The notes under the pieces were generated by a model. It ran no database searches. It was not told the DNA's origin and worked only from the letters and a program-made list of their open reading frames with translations. Position numbers and translations under genes: made by a program. This document shows, piece by piece, positions 45,601 through 58,088 of a stretch of 64,000 bases of DNA. Each line of letters opens with the position of its first letter. The first letter of the stretch is position 1. Origin of the DNA: Chondrosia reniformis (taxonomy: Eukaryota; Porifera; Demospongiae; Chondrillida; Chondrillidae); NCBI GenBank assembly GCA_947172415.1, contig OX359199.1, forward strand, positions 1,700,001 through 1,764,000, given 5' to 3'.

Positions 45601-48415
45601 GTGGAAACTGCCCCTACATTGTGAATGTAGTTGGTTGCTCCACTCATGAAGAGCCACTTGCCTTGATATTGGAATATGCCCCAAATGGCGATCTACTCAC
45701 CTACCTTAGGACTCTGCGAAAAATGGTTTGTTACTCCAATAAACCAGTCCTAGCCTTAAACATACTATGTATACATACGTATATCCCTTTGACATCTGAA
45801 TCTTTACTTGCTGATACATCAAATTAATGCAACATATGTATGCGAATGTTGCATTGAAAGAAGTGTAGTCTACTTTAATTTACAGGCTTTCATTCAAATA
45901 AATTCTCCTTGGCACTTACGTACATATTTGCTAGTAGGCTTTTGATTATTTTACCTAATGTAGCAGAAAATCACTATCTTCCATGAGGCTTTTCCAGATG
46001 AAGTGGAGACTAACTCATTTTATATGTATATGCTATATTGTATAAACTCCTGCATTAGAGATTTATATACCTTTTGGAATAGATTGATAGATTATTAAAT
46101 TATAACATTTGTAGAATGAGCTTACTAATACCAATGATGGTGGAGATGCTAGTAAAAATCAGTATGTAAATGGGCCAAACCCAACCAGTAATACTGATGT
46201 GAAGGACAATTTGTCTCAGTACAATGATATCGATGATGAGGCCTGGAGTGACACTAAGCTACTGGGTGAACTGACTCCAGCTCACTTGGTCTCATTTGGA
46301 TGGCAGATTGCCAGTGGAATGGTCAGTCATGTTAATAGTCAGGTCCAGTAGTCCATGAAAAATCTAAGATACCATTTTCCTACATGCTATGCCTATTCTG
46401 TAAAAGAGCCTATAGGGGAACTAAACCTGAATAGAGCTTTGGATGAAGATACAGGAGTCTTATCTTCCTTCTTTTCCCTTCTTTCATCTTCTCCACTGGG
46501 TCAGACAGCCGTTTCTGGGAATTCCACCCTTCATCAATGATCCTGGGAGTCTTTGTCTTTTTTTATCTTGATCTTCTTGAATCCTTGGCCATGTTAACAA
46601 TAGCTAAAGATGATCTTCTAACTGCACCAAACTTATCTTTGAGATGGTTCATCTTTGGTCTTTTGAGCATCTACAGATGCAGCTTGTTTTCTTGATAATC
46701 AGGGTCTAACTCACCAGTAAACAAACTGCATCTCTAGGCACTCAAACAATTAATAAATAGGAAAAGAGTTGAATGTTTAGAATTAACTATGATTTGCTTA
46801 TTATAATACTTTGTGCTACAGGAATATTTAAGTCAGCTGGGAATAGTACACCGTGATTTAGCTTGTCGTAATGTTTTGGTCGGAGTAGACAAACAATTGA
46901 AAGTCTCTGATTTTGGACTTGCCAGAGAAAATGAGTGCTACGTAAAGACAACAGAAGGAAAATTACCTTTAAGATGGATGGCTCTTGAGTCTATACAGGA
47001 TAGAGTATTTACTACCAAGAGTGATGTGTTAGTTTATACGTATCTATTACATGTGGAATACATACGTACTGTATATACTGTACAATGGACATACGTATTC
47101 ATGATTAATGTACTATATTTTGTCTCCCACAGATGGGCATTTGGAGTTACACTCTGGGAAATAGCTACTCTTGGTACGATTTACATCTAGTTCTACCACC
47201 CCTATAGGCAGTAAATTTAACTGTTTCGACTTACCTTCTTGCCTTAGGAGGCCATCCCTACCCTACCCTGACTAACAGGGCTATCCTTGGAGCTCTTCTG
47301 CATGGACAGAGACTGGAGAAACCAAGAACATGTTCCAATGAATGGTACACACTAGCTTGTTACACATACGTATAAGAATAGGGACAACCACTAATTAGTG
47401 GGACTAATTACGTACTTTGTAATTAGTGTAAGAGGGAAGTAAGAGTGGAGCATTGCTGCAGCAATTGTAGCTCAGTGGCAGAGCATTGGTGGTTATTACC
47501 ATCTCTCTTGGGTTCAATTCTCAGCAATTGGATCTTGTTTTCCCTCTTCGTGACTTTTTCTGGGATTATTTGTGGTTTGGTATATCAATCTAACAAGGCA
47601 TATAATTAACTGAGTCAATGATATTCCATGTACTCAATAGGTACCAATTGCTTCATTCATGTTGGGCTAGCATCCCAGAGGAGAGACCAAGCTTTAAGGA
47701 GCTGCAATTCCAACTTGAAGTTATGCTTAACAATGTCCACCAAGGAAACTACATTGACTTGAATGTCGATGAAAACTTGCCTTATTACCCCATGAGTGCT
47801 GCCGGTGCCAGAGACAGTGATGAGGAGACTGGTAGGTAACAACTTACTGAATAGGCCGGATCATGTACTATATACCTGTCATCTGTTCTTCTCCAACACG
47901 ACCTCGAAAAACATTTTGGTTCCACGATTTTCCGCCAAGTTCACCATGTAATAAGTAGATATTTAATAAATATAAAGCTAATTTAATATACAGTATATTT
48001 ACTGAATACACTCCATTGCAAGGGCAACCAAGGCAAATTATATTCCACAACTGTTGTATAACTATAATAAGAGACACTTTGGCCTCTTATTATAGTAATA
48101 CAATGTGATATCCCGCTGATAACTCAGTAAATGCCAAAAAGCCTAAGGGCAGAGTATATAACTATTACATTTTTTAACTTTAACTTTCTGACCACAGATG
48201 GAGAGCCTCCTGTTAAAGCAGCTTCTAGTGAGCACAACTATCCAGATCCTCAGAACTTTGATAGCACCCTCCTAGACATGGGAAGCAGTAGGATGACCCT
48301 GAATGTGAGCTGTGATGGATCCGATAGTAGTCAAAGCATTACCAACACTGCTGTGACACCATCACTTGGAACAGACCCAGTGGATACACAAAGATTGAAT
48401 GAAACAGTGGCTTAA
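36676..48415 (+). CDS. receptor tyrosine kinase C (Cys-rich N-terminus, four FN3-like modules)
   Basis: Plasma-membrane RTK. Exons: 36676-36945, 37034-37114, 37176-37400, 37894-38041, 38371-38558, 38764-38965, 39554-39652, 39836-39966, 40042-40128, 40796-40874, 41230-41471, 41946-42020, 42107-42191, 42251-42432, 42740-42820, 43344-43419, 44517-44638, 45083-45323, 45535-45725, 46115-46321, 46822-47027, 47133-47173, 47248-47344, 47641-47831, 48198-48415. They total 3765 nt (1254 codons plus stop) in frame. The first ATG in frame gives a signal peptide ([19 protein letters not shown]). A long Cys-rich N-terminus (HCDPRYC, CYVHC, CIAAC, CSDYC, CATKC, CSNMC) precedes four modules with phase-1 boundaries. 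[15 protein letters not shown] is a typical FN3 B-C strand. The transmembrane helix is near 754-780, followed by YYRR. It is paralogous to RTK-A and RTK-B but on the opposite strand. Confidence 0.88.
37401..37893. other. RTK-C intron 3
   Basis: It contains short inverted words (TAATCCTGTGCGGGATTA near 37640-37657; GTTGTAT/ATACAA repeats around 37521-37571 and 37689) that look like an old small element. No exon is seen. Confidence 0.35.
41513..41943 (+). repeat. direct repeat within RTK-C intron 11
   Basis: 41513-41597 and 41862-41943 are about 85% identical (AATTTCAAAAACAATGTG... CACTTGTTATGTCTAATTG). The second copy runs into the acceptor of exon 12, so the intron grew by local duplication. 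Confidence 0.75.
43420..44516. other. RTK-C intron 16 with MITE
   Basis: The only clear content is the inverted-repeat element at 44031-44358. The rest is AT-rich with a short AAT microsatellite near 43888. Confidence 0.5.
44031..44358. mobile_element. MITE with ~100-bp inverted arms
   Basis: The left arm, from about 44031 (GTGTGTGCTTTATAAAA) through ACTTAGTGACTTATGGTGTG to about 44125, is repeated in reverse complement at about 44256-44358. The spacer is about 130 bp. There is no open frame. Confidence 0.75.
46322..46821. other. RTK-C intron 20 with dispersed repeat
   Basis: Carries the 46403-46565 repeat copy. The remainder includes short inverted words (GATGGTTCATCTTTGG; TCTACAGATGCAG / CTGCATCTCTAGG). 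Confidence 0.45.
46403..46565 (+). mobile_element. copy of the 30513 repeat family
   Basis: It begins AGCCTATAGGGGAACTAAACC and is nearly identical to the 30513-30690 copy over its length, in opposite orientation. Its hammerhead core (- strand, about 46494-46549) has the essential first C changed to T (TTGATGA) and is predicted inactive. Confidence 0.7.
47437..47560 (+). mobile_element. tRNA-derived SINE-like element
   Basis: Between RTK-C exons 23 and 24. It contains a tRNA-like segment (47461-47531) with a textbook A box TAGCTCAGTGG, a perfect D-arm (GCTC/GAGC) and a B box GGTTCAATTC. The tRNA ends are imperfect, so it is probably a SINE head or tRNA pseudogene rather than a working tRNA. 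Two diverged copies lie in RTK-B introns. Confidence 0.6.
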
Positions 48416-49734
48416 CCGTTTTTACCTAAGACATGAGTGACTTTGTGTATGTACTTTTTACTATATACTTTCATACATAATATGCATTTAGCACAAACCT
48501 TCTTTATTCAGTTTATATATTTACAGTGTCATATGTATATTCACACTTAGCAGCTGTATATACTATAACCTGTTTTGTATACCATCCATCCATTTACTTA
48601 CATATGTACTCATGTGCTCAAAGTTATTAATACTGCTTCATGTTCATCCTCTTAGAAATATACTGTATCTCAATATGCAGTGCAAATTTAAGTAAAAATT
48701 GAAATTTCTAAAACTCATTTATGAAACATTTCCAAACAGTTTTAGAAATTTTGATTTCTACATAAATTTGCCCTATCTCTCCCCATACATTAACTTAACA
48801 AATGTACATTTAGTGCCGTAACACTGTCAATTCGGTAAATATGAAGCTTACACTTGGTATCTACATTCACAGATATGTATGAAACATTTTCAAACAGTTT
48901 TAGAAATTTTGATTTCTACATAAATTTGCCCTATCTCTCCCCACACCATCAACTTAACAAATATACAATTAGTGTCGTAACTCTGAAACTAGGTGTCTAC
49001 ATAGCTATATTAAAATTTGCCCTATTTCTCACAATACATTAACTTTGTATACCAGAATTTAATGTACATTGAAGGCTGTCACTCTATCAAATGGAGAGAT
49101 ATGAAACTAACACTTTGTGTCAGCATTCACAGACATCTATAGAACATGTCCAATGAGTTTTTGAAATTTTGATGGAAATTAAAATTTGCCCTATCTCTCA
49201 CCATATATGTATTAACTTTGTATACCAGAATTTAATGTACATTGAGGTCTGTCACTCTATCAAATGGAGAGATATGAAGCTAATTCTTTGTGTCAGCATT
49301 CACAGACATCTATAGAACATGTCCAATGAGTTTTTGAAATTTTGATGAAAATTAAAATTTGCACTATCTCTCACCATACGTACATTAACTTTGTATAGTA
49401 GTAATTTAAAGTACATTTATGGCACTATATAAGTCTTCCAAATGAAGAGATATGAATCCGAAATTCTAACTCAGTATTCACAGAGATGTATGAAAGGTTT
49501 CCAATGAGTTTTGCAAATTTTGATATCTACTCAAATTTGCCCTATCTCTCACCACACATTCACTACGTATAACAGTAATAAAAAGTACATGAAGTGCTGT
49601 AATTCTTCCAAATGAAGAGATATGAATCTAACATTCTATCTCATTATTCACAGAGATATATGAAATGTTTTGAATGAGTTTTGCAAATTTTAATACTTAC
49701 TCAAATTTGCCATATCTCTCACAATACATTAACT

Positions 49735-50779
49735 AACCCTAATTGCGTAATACTATAAATGGCCGGCCTTGAGTAGGTATTAGAGTGAGATACGGTACTT
49801 CATATATTTTTGAAAATTAGAACTCTTTGAAATATTTCTTATACACATGGATATGCACTGTGTAGTACTTGATTGTTGTTGAGGCAGTATTTATCCACAT
49901 ATATTATATGGATGTCGTTAAATTGAAATTTTGCCAATCGACGGCCAACGAAAGTCCAAAGAAAAAAAGTTGGACCATACCGAACGCTACCATCCACGAC
50001 GCTCAGAGGCCGGGATCGGTGGTAACGCTCTGCCGAGTTGAGCTTTGGGTGTCACTTGCGTGAGAAGAACCAGTTCTTCTCGATATGGCCGACTCATATG
50101 AATCCTAAGATATCAGATGCCAATCCCACATTACGTGGAACCCCCCCGAAATCCGGATTATTGGTGAGCACGTCTCTATGGCACCAACCGATTAGGAGAC
50201 AGCTTCAGAGTCTAAGCGCTACCAACCTCTATGGGAACCGCAACCACCATAGAGATGTGTCCAGGTAGGCCTACTTTATAAGGTTTTACGCTTCTATTTA
50301 AACAACAAAATTTCAAAAGGAAACGATTGTGGTTGGCGCTATTCCATACTTAAGAATAGGGTATTTGCGAGAAAAATGTAGTCAAATTATATCAAGTTAA
50401 TTCGGGATCAGTACATCGTTCCAAGCCATTTTAAAGGTATATCCAGTATTTGTGGTTCATCTAGAAACTGGGAAAAATGGATAGAATCCTGTTAGTGTCT
50501 TGATTGTCGGAGGAGAACTACTTTTCTAGTCCCATGTAGAAACGATTTTAGCGAGAGGTGTTCCGATATGAACGTAAACTGGTATAACCAGCCACACTCA
50601 ATCTCAATTGCTGTAATAACATAATGGCTACCTGCCTCTATATAAAGACCTTCTAATAGCTGCGTTCTGGACTGTCCCTGCGTGTTTCTAGTTGCCCCAT
50701 TCATGTCAAATCATTATAACTTGGTATGCCGATAATTTCCATAATAGTATCGCACGATATAATTCTACACCATTAAAAG
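49735..50779. repeat. 1.05-kb unit, copy 1
   Basis: Non-satellite unit with more GC and CpG than the monomers, starting AACCCTAATTGCGTAATAC and ending near CTACACCATTAAAAG. It contains an exact hairpin (50062-50081, GAGAAGAAC/GTTCTTCTC), a distant pair (50169-50181 with 50247-50259, one G-T) and a donor-like CCAGGTAGGC after the second arm. Small open frames of 64-76 codons exist but are not kept between copies. Confidence 0.9.
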
Positions 50780-53700
50780 TTTAATGTACATTGAGGGCTG
50801 TAACTCTACCCAAAGTTAAGATATGAAGCTAACACTTTGTGTCAGCATTCACAGACATCTATAGAACATGTCCAATGAGTTTTTGAAATTTTGATGAAAA
50901 TTAAAACTTGCCCTATTTCTCACAATACATTAACTTTGTAACAAGAATTTAATGTACATTGAGGGCTGTCACTCTATCAAATGGAGAGATATGAAGCTAA
51001 TTCTTTGTGTCAGCATTCACAGACATCTATAGAACATGTCCAATGAGTTTTTGAAATTTTGATGAAAATGAAAATTTGCCCTATTTCTCACAATACATTA
51101 GCTTTGTATACCAGAATTTAATGTACATTGAGGGCTGTAACTCTACCCAAAGTAAAGATATGAAGCTAAAACATTGAATCAACATTCACAGACATCTATA
51201 GAACATGTTCAATGAGTTTTTGAAATTTTCATGAAAATTAAAATTTGCCCTATATATCTCTCACCATATATTAACTTTGTATACCAGAATTTAATGTACG
51301 TTGAGGTCTGTCACTCTATCAAATGGAGAGTTATGAAGCTAACACTTTGTGTCAGCATTCACAGACATCTATAGAACATGTCTAATGAGTTTTTGAAATT
51401 TTGATGAAAATTAAAATTTGCCCTATCTCTCACCATATATTAACTTTGTATACCAGAATTTAATGTACATTGAGGGCTGTCACTCTATCAAATGGAGAGA
51501 TATGAAGCTAATTCTTTGTGTCAGCATTCACCGACATCTATAGAACATGTCTAATGAGTTTTTGAAATTTTGATGAAAATTAAAATTTGCCCTATCTCTC
51601 ACCATATATTAACTTTGTATACCAGAATTTAATGTACATTGAGGTCTGTCACTCTATCAAATGGAGAGTTATGAAGCTAACATTTTGTGTCAGCATTCAC
51701 AGACATCTATAGAACATGTCTAATGAGTTTTTGAAATTTTGATGAAAATTAAAACTTGCCCTATTTCTCACAATACATTAACTTTGTAACAAGAATTTAA
51801 TGTACATTGAGGTCTGTCACTCTATAAAATGGAGAGATATGAAGCTAATTCTTTGTGTCAGCATTCACAGACATCTATAGAACATGTCTAATGAGTTTTT
51901 GAAATTTTGATGAAAATAAAAAATTTGCCCTATATATTTCTCACAATACATTAACTTTGTATACCAGAATTTAATGTACATTGAGGTCTGTCACTCTATC
52001 AAATGGAGAGTTATGAAGCTAACACTTTGTGTCAGCATTCACAGACATCTATAGAACATGTCTAATGAGTTTTTGAAATTTTGATGAAAATTAAAATTTG
52101 CCCTATCTCTCACCATATATTAACTTTGTATACCAGAATTAAATGTACATTGAGGGCTGTCACTCTATCAAATGGAGAGATATGAAGCTAATTCTTTGTG
52201 TCAGCATTCACCGACATCTATAGAACATGTCTAATGAGTTTTTGAAATTTTGATGAAAATTAAAATTTGCCCTATCTCTCACCATATATTAACTTTGTAT
52301 ACCAGAATTTAATGTACATTGAGGTCTGTCACTCTATCAAATGGAGAGTTATGAAGCTAACATTTTGTGTCAGCATTCACAGACATCTATAGAACATGTC
52401 TAATGAGTTTTTGAAATTTTGATGAAAATTAAAACTTGCCCTATTTCTCACAATACATTAACTTTGTAACAAGAATTTAATGTACATTGAGGGCTGTCAC
52501 TCTATCAAATGGAGAGATATGAAGCTAATTCTTTGTGTCAGCATTCACAGACATCTATAGAACATGTCTAATGAGTTTTTGAAATTTTGATGAAAATAAA
52601 AAATTTGCCCTATATATTTCTCACAATACATTAACTTTGTATACCAGAATTTAATGTACATTGAGGTCTGTCACTCTATCAAATGGAGAGTTATGAAGCT
52701 AACACTTTGTGTCAGCATTCACAGACATCTATAGAACATGTCTAATGAGTTTTTGAAATTTTGATGAAAATTAAAATTTGCCCTATCTCTCACCATATAT
52801 TAACTTTGTATACCAGAATTTAATGTACATTGAGGTCTGTCACTCTATCAAATGGAGAGTTATGAAGCTAACACTTTGTGTCAGCATTCACAGACATCTA
52901 TAGAACATGTCTAATGAGTTTTTGAAATTTTGATGAAAATTAAAATTTGCCCTATCTCTCACCATATATTAACTTTGTATACCAGAATTTAATGTACATT
53001 GAGGGCTGTCACTCTATCAAACGGAGAGATATGAAGCTAACACTTTGTGTCAGCATTCACAGACATCTATAGAACATGTCTAATGAGTTTTTGAAATTTT
53101 GATGAAAATTAAAATTTGCCCTATCTCTCACCATATATTAACTTTGTATACCAGAATTTAATGTACATTGAGGGCTGTAACTCTACCCAATTAAAGATAT
53201 GAAGTTAAAACATTGAATCAGCATTCATAGATATCTATAGAACATGTCCAATGAGTTTTTGAAATTTTGATGAAAATTAAAATTTGCCCTATTTCTCACC
53301 ATATATTAACTTTGTATACCAGAATTTAATGTACATTGAGGGCTGTAACTCTACCCAATTAAAGATATGAAGTTAAAACATTGAATCAGCATTCATAGAT
53401 ATCTATAGAACATGTCCAATGAGTTTTTGAAATTTTTATGAAAATAAAAAAATTGCCCTATTTCTCACAATACATTAACTTTGTATACCAGAATTTAATG
53501 TACATTGAGGGCTGTCACTCTACCCAAAGTAAAGATATGAAGCTAAAACATTGTATCAGCATTCACAGACATCTATAGACCATGTCTAATGAGTTTTTGA
53601 AATTTTGATGAAAATTAAAATTTGCCTTATTTCTCACAATACATTAACTTTGTATACCAGAATTTAATGTACATTGAAGGCTGTCACTCTATCAAATGGA

Positions 53701-55015
53701 GAGATATGAAACTAACACTTTGTGTCAGCATTCACAGACATCTATAGAACATGTCCAATGAGTTTTTGAAATTTTGATGGAAATTAAAATTTGCCCTATC
53801 TCTCACCATATACGTATTAACTTTGTATACCAGAATTTAATGTACATTGAGGTCTGTCACTCTATCAAATGGAGAGATATGAAGCTAATTCTTTGTGTCA
53901 GCATTCACAGACATCTATAGAACATGTCTAATGAGTTTTTGAAATTTTGATGGAAATTAAAATTTGCCCTATTTCTCACCATATATTAACTTTGTATACC
54001 AGAATTTAATGTACATTGAGGGCTGTAACTCTACCCAATTAAAGATATGAAGTTAAAACATTGAATCAGCATTCATAGATATCTATAGAACATGTCCAAT
54101 GAGTTTTTGAAACTTTTATGAAAATAAAAAATTTGCCCTATTTCTCACAATACATTAACTTTGTATACCAGAATTTAATGTACATTGAGGGCTGTCACTC
54201 TACCCAAAGTAAAGATATGAAGCTAAAACATTGTATCAGCATTCACAGACATCTATAGACCATGTCTAATGAGTTTTTGAAATTTTGATGAAAATTAAAA
54301 TTTGCCTTTTTTCTCACAATACATTAACTTTGTATACCAGAATTTAATGTACATTGAAGGCTGTCACTCTATCAAATGGAGAGATATGAAACTAACACTT
54401 TGTGTCAGCATTCACAGACATCTATAGAACATGTCCAATGAGTTTTTGAAATTTTGATGGAAATTAAAATTTGCCCTATCTCTCACCATATATGTATTAA
54501 CTTTGTATACCAGAATTTAATGTACATTGAGGTCTGTCACTCTATCAAATGGAGAGTTATGAAGCTAATTCTTTGTGTCAGCATTCACAGACATCTATAG
54601 AACATGTCCAATGAGTTTTTGAAATTTTGATGAAAATTAAAATTTGCACTATCTCTCACCATACGTACATTAACTTTGTATAGTAGTAATGTAAAGTACA
54701 TTTATGGCACTAACTCTTCCAAATAAAGAGATATGAATCCGAAATTCTAACTCAGTATTCACAGAGATGTATGAAAGGTTTCCAATGAGTTTTGCAAATT
54801 TTGATATCTACTCAAATTTGCCCTATCTCTCACCACACATTCACTACGTATAACAGTAATATAAAGTACATGAAGTGCTGTAATTCTTCCAAATGAAGAG
54901 ATATGAATCTAACACTCTATCTCATTATTCACAGAGATATATGAAATGTTTTGAATGAGTTTTGCAAATTTTAATACTTACTCAAATTTGCCATATCTCT
55001 CACAATACATTAACT

Positions 55016-56060
55016 AACCCTAATTGCGTAATACTATAAATGGCCGGCCTTGAGTAGGTATTAGAGTGAGATACGGTACTTCATATATTTTTGAAAATTA
55101 GAACTCTTTGAAATATTTCTTATACACATGGATATGCACTGTGTAGTACTTGATTGTTGTTGAAGCAGTATTTATCCACATATATTATATGGATGTCGTT
55201 AAATTGAAATTTTGCCAATCGACGGCCAACGAAAGTCCAAAGAAAAAAAGTTGGACCATACCGAACGCTACCATCCACGACGCTCAGAGGCCGGGATCGG
55301 TGGTAACGCTCTGCCGAGTTGAGCTTTGGGTGTCACTTGCGTGAGAAGAACCAGTTCTTCTCGATATGGCCGACTCATATGAATCCTAAGATATCAGATG
55401 CCAATCCCACATTACGTGGAACCCCCCCGAAATCCGGATTATTGGTGAGCACGTCTCTATGGCACCAACCGATTAGGAGACAGCTTCAGAGTCTAAGCGC
55501 TACCAACCTCTATGGGAACCGCAACCACCATAGAGATGTGTCCAGGTAGGCCTACTTTATAAGGTTTTACGCTTCTATTTAAACAACAAAATTTCAAAAG
55601 GAAACGATTGTGGTTGGCGCTATTCCATACTTAAGAATAGGGTATTTGCGAGAAAAATGTAGTCAAATTATATCAAGTTAATTCGGGATCAGTACATCGT
55701 TCTAAGCCATTTTAAAGGTATATCCAGTATTTGTGGTTCATCTAGAAACTGGGAAAAATGGATAGAATCCTGTTAGTGTCTTGATTGTCGGAGGAGAACT
55801 ACTTTTCTAGTCCCATGTAGAAACGATTTTAGCGAGAGGTGTTCCGATATGAACGTAAACTGGTATAACCAGCCACACTCAATCTCAATTGCTGTAATAG
55901 CATAATGGCTACCTGCCTCTATATAAAGACCTTCTAATAGCTGCGTTCTGGACTGTCCCTGCGTGTTTCTAGTTGCCCCATTCATGTCAAATCATTATAA
56001 CTTGGTATGCCGATAATTTCCATAATAGTATCGCACGATATAATTCTACACCATTAAAAG
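55016..56060. repeat. 1.05-kb unit, copy 2
   Basis: Almost identical to copy 1 (only scattered single-base differences seen, for example AATAGC for AATAAC), 5281 bp further on. Confidence 0.9.
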
Positions 56061-58088
56061 TTTAATGTACATTGAGGGCTGTAACTCTACCCAAAGTTAA
56101 GATATGAAGCTAACACTTTGTGTCAGCATTCACAGACATCTATAGAACATGTCCAATGAGTTTTTGAAATTTTGATGAAAATTAAAACTTGCCCTATTTC
56201 TCACAATACATTAACTTTGTAACAAGAATTTAATGTACATTGAGGGCTGTCACTCTATCAAATGGAGAGATATGAAGCTAATTCTTTGTGTCAGCATTCA
56301 CAGACATCTATAGAACATGTCCAATGAGTTTTTGAAATTTTGATGAAAATAAAAAATTTGCCCTATATATTTCTCACAATACATTAACTTTGTATACCAG
56401 AATTTAATGTACATTGAGGTCTGTCACTCTATCAAATGGAGAGTTATGAAGCTAACACTTTGTGTCAGCATTCACAGACATCTATAGAACATGTCTAATG
56501 AGTTTTTGAAATTTTGATGAAAATTAAAATTTGCCCTATCTCTCACCATATATTAACTTTGTATACCAGAATTTAATGTACATTGAGGTCTGTCACTCTA
56601 TCAAATGGAGAGTTATGAAGCTAACACTTTGTGTCAGCATTCACAGACATCTATAGAACATGTCTAATGAGTTTTTGAAATTTTGATGAAAATTAAAATT
56701 TGCCCTATCTCTCACCATATATTAACTTTGTATACCAGAATTTAATGTACATTGAGGGCTGTCACTCTATCAAACGGAGAGATATGAAGCTAACACTTTG
56801 TGTCAGCATTCACAGACATCTATAGAACATGTCTAATGAGTTTTTGAAATTTTGATGAAAATTAAAATTTGCCCTATCTCTCACCATATATTAACTTTGT
56901 ATACCAGAATTTAATGTACATTGAGGGCTGTAACTCTACCCAATTAAAGATATGAAGTTAAAACATTGAATCAGCATTCATAGATATCTATAGAACATGT
57001 CCAATGAGTTTTTGAAATTTTGATGAAAATTAAAATTTGCCCTATTTCTCACCATATATTAACTTTGTATACCAGAATTTAATGTACATTGAGGGCTGTA
57101 ACTCTACCCAATTAAAGATATGAAGTTAAAACATTGAATCAGCATTCATAGATATCTATAGAACATGTCCAATGAGTTTTTGAAATTTTTATGAAAATAA
57201 AAAATTTGCCCTATTTCTCACAATACATTAACTTTGTATACCAGAATTTAATGTACATTGAGGGCTGTCACTCTACCCAAAGTAAAGATATGAAGCTAAA
57301 ACATTGTATCAGCATTCACAGACATCTATAGACCATGTCTAATGAGTTTTTGAAATTTTGATGAAAATTAAAATTTGCCTTATTTCTCACAATACATTAA
57401 CTTTGTATACCAGAATTTAATGTACATTGAAGGCTGTCACTCTATCAAATGGAGAGATATGAAACTAACACTTTGTGTCAGCATTCACAGACATCTATAG
57501 AACATGTCCAATGAGTTTTTGAAATTTTGATGGAAATTAAAATTTGCCCTATCTCTCACCATATATGTATTAACTTTGTATACCAGAATTTAATGTACAT
57601 TGAGGTCTGTCACTCTATCAAATGGAGAGATATGAAGCTAATTCTTTGTGTCAGCATTCACAGACATCTATAGAACATGTCCAATTAGTTTTTGAAATTT
57701 TGATGAAAATTAAAATTTGCACTATCTCTCACCATACGTACATTAACTTTGTATAGTAGTAATGTAAAGTACATTTATGGCACTAACTCTTCCAAATGAA
57801 GAGATATGAATCCGAAATTCTAACTCAGTATTCACAGAGATGTATGAAAGGTTTCCAATGAGTTTTGCAAATTTTGATATCTACTCAAATTTGCCCTATC
57901 TCTCACCACACATTCACTACGTATAACAGTAATATAAAGTACATGAAGTGCTGTAATTCTTCCAAATGAAGAGATATGAATCTAACACTCTATCTCATTA
58001 TTCACAGAGATATATGAAATGTTTTGAATGAGTTTTGCAAATTTTAATACTTACTCAAATTTGCCATATCTCTCACAATACATTAACT

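Larger units (their letters stand above)
45083..48415 (+). other. RTK-C tyrosine kinase domain and tail
   Basis: The glycine loop is GEGNFGKV (832-839), the ATP lysine AVKLLK (K868), the catalytic loop HRDLACRN (D1016) and DFG starts at D1034. The activation-loop tyrosine is in [20 protein letters not shown] (Y1044). The kinase insert (one exon, 46115-46321) carries NQYVNG, which fits the pYxN preference of Grb2-type SH2 domains, and SQYNDID. The C-tail has [16 protein letters not shown], matching RTK-B in sequence and position, followed by an exon rich in Ser/Asp/Thr. Kinase exon lengths (191, 206, 41, 97) match those of the paralogues, which confirms the splice model. Confidence 0.93.

Noticed and set aside
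49935..50140. 5S rRNA or snRNA resemblance in the 1-kb unit (GACCATACC, strong hairpin)
   Set aside because: Only a 9-base word matches 5S; the internal control region and overall fold are absent. I could not match it to any known small RNA.
49869..50268. 64- and 76-codon frames in the 1-kb satellite unit as a possible gene
   Set aside because: The 76-codon frame is broken by one extra C in copy 3 and both frames are altered in copy 4, so there is no sign of protein-level constraint.
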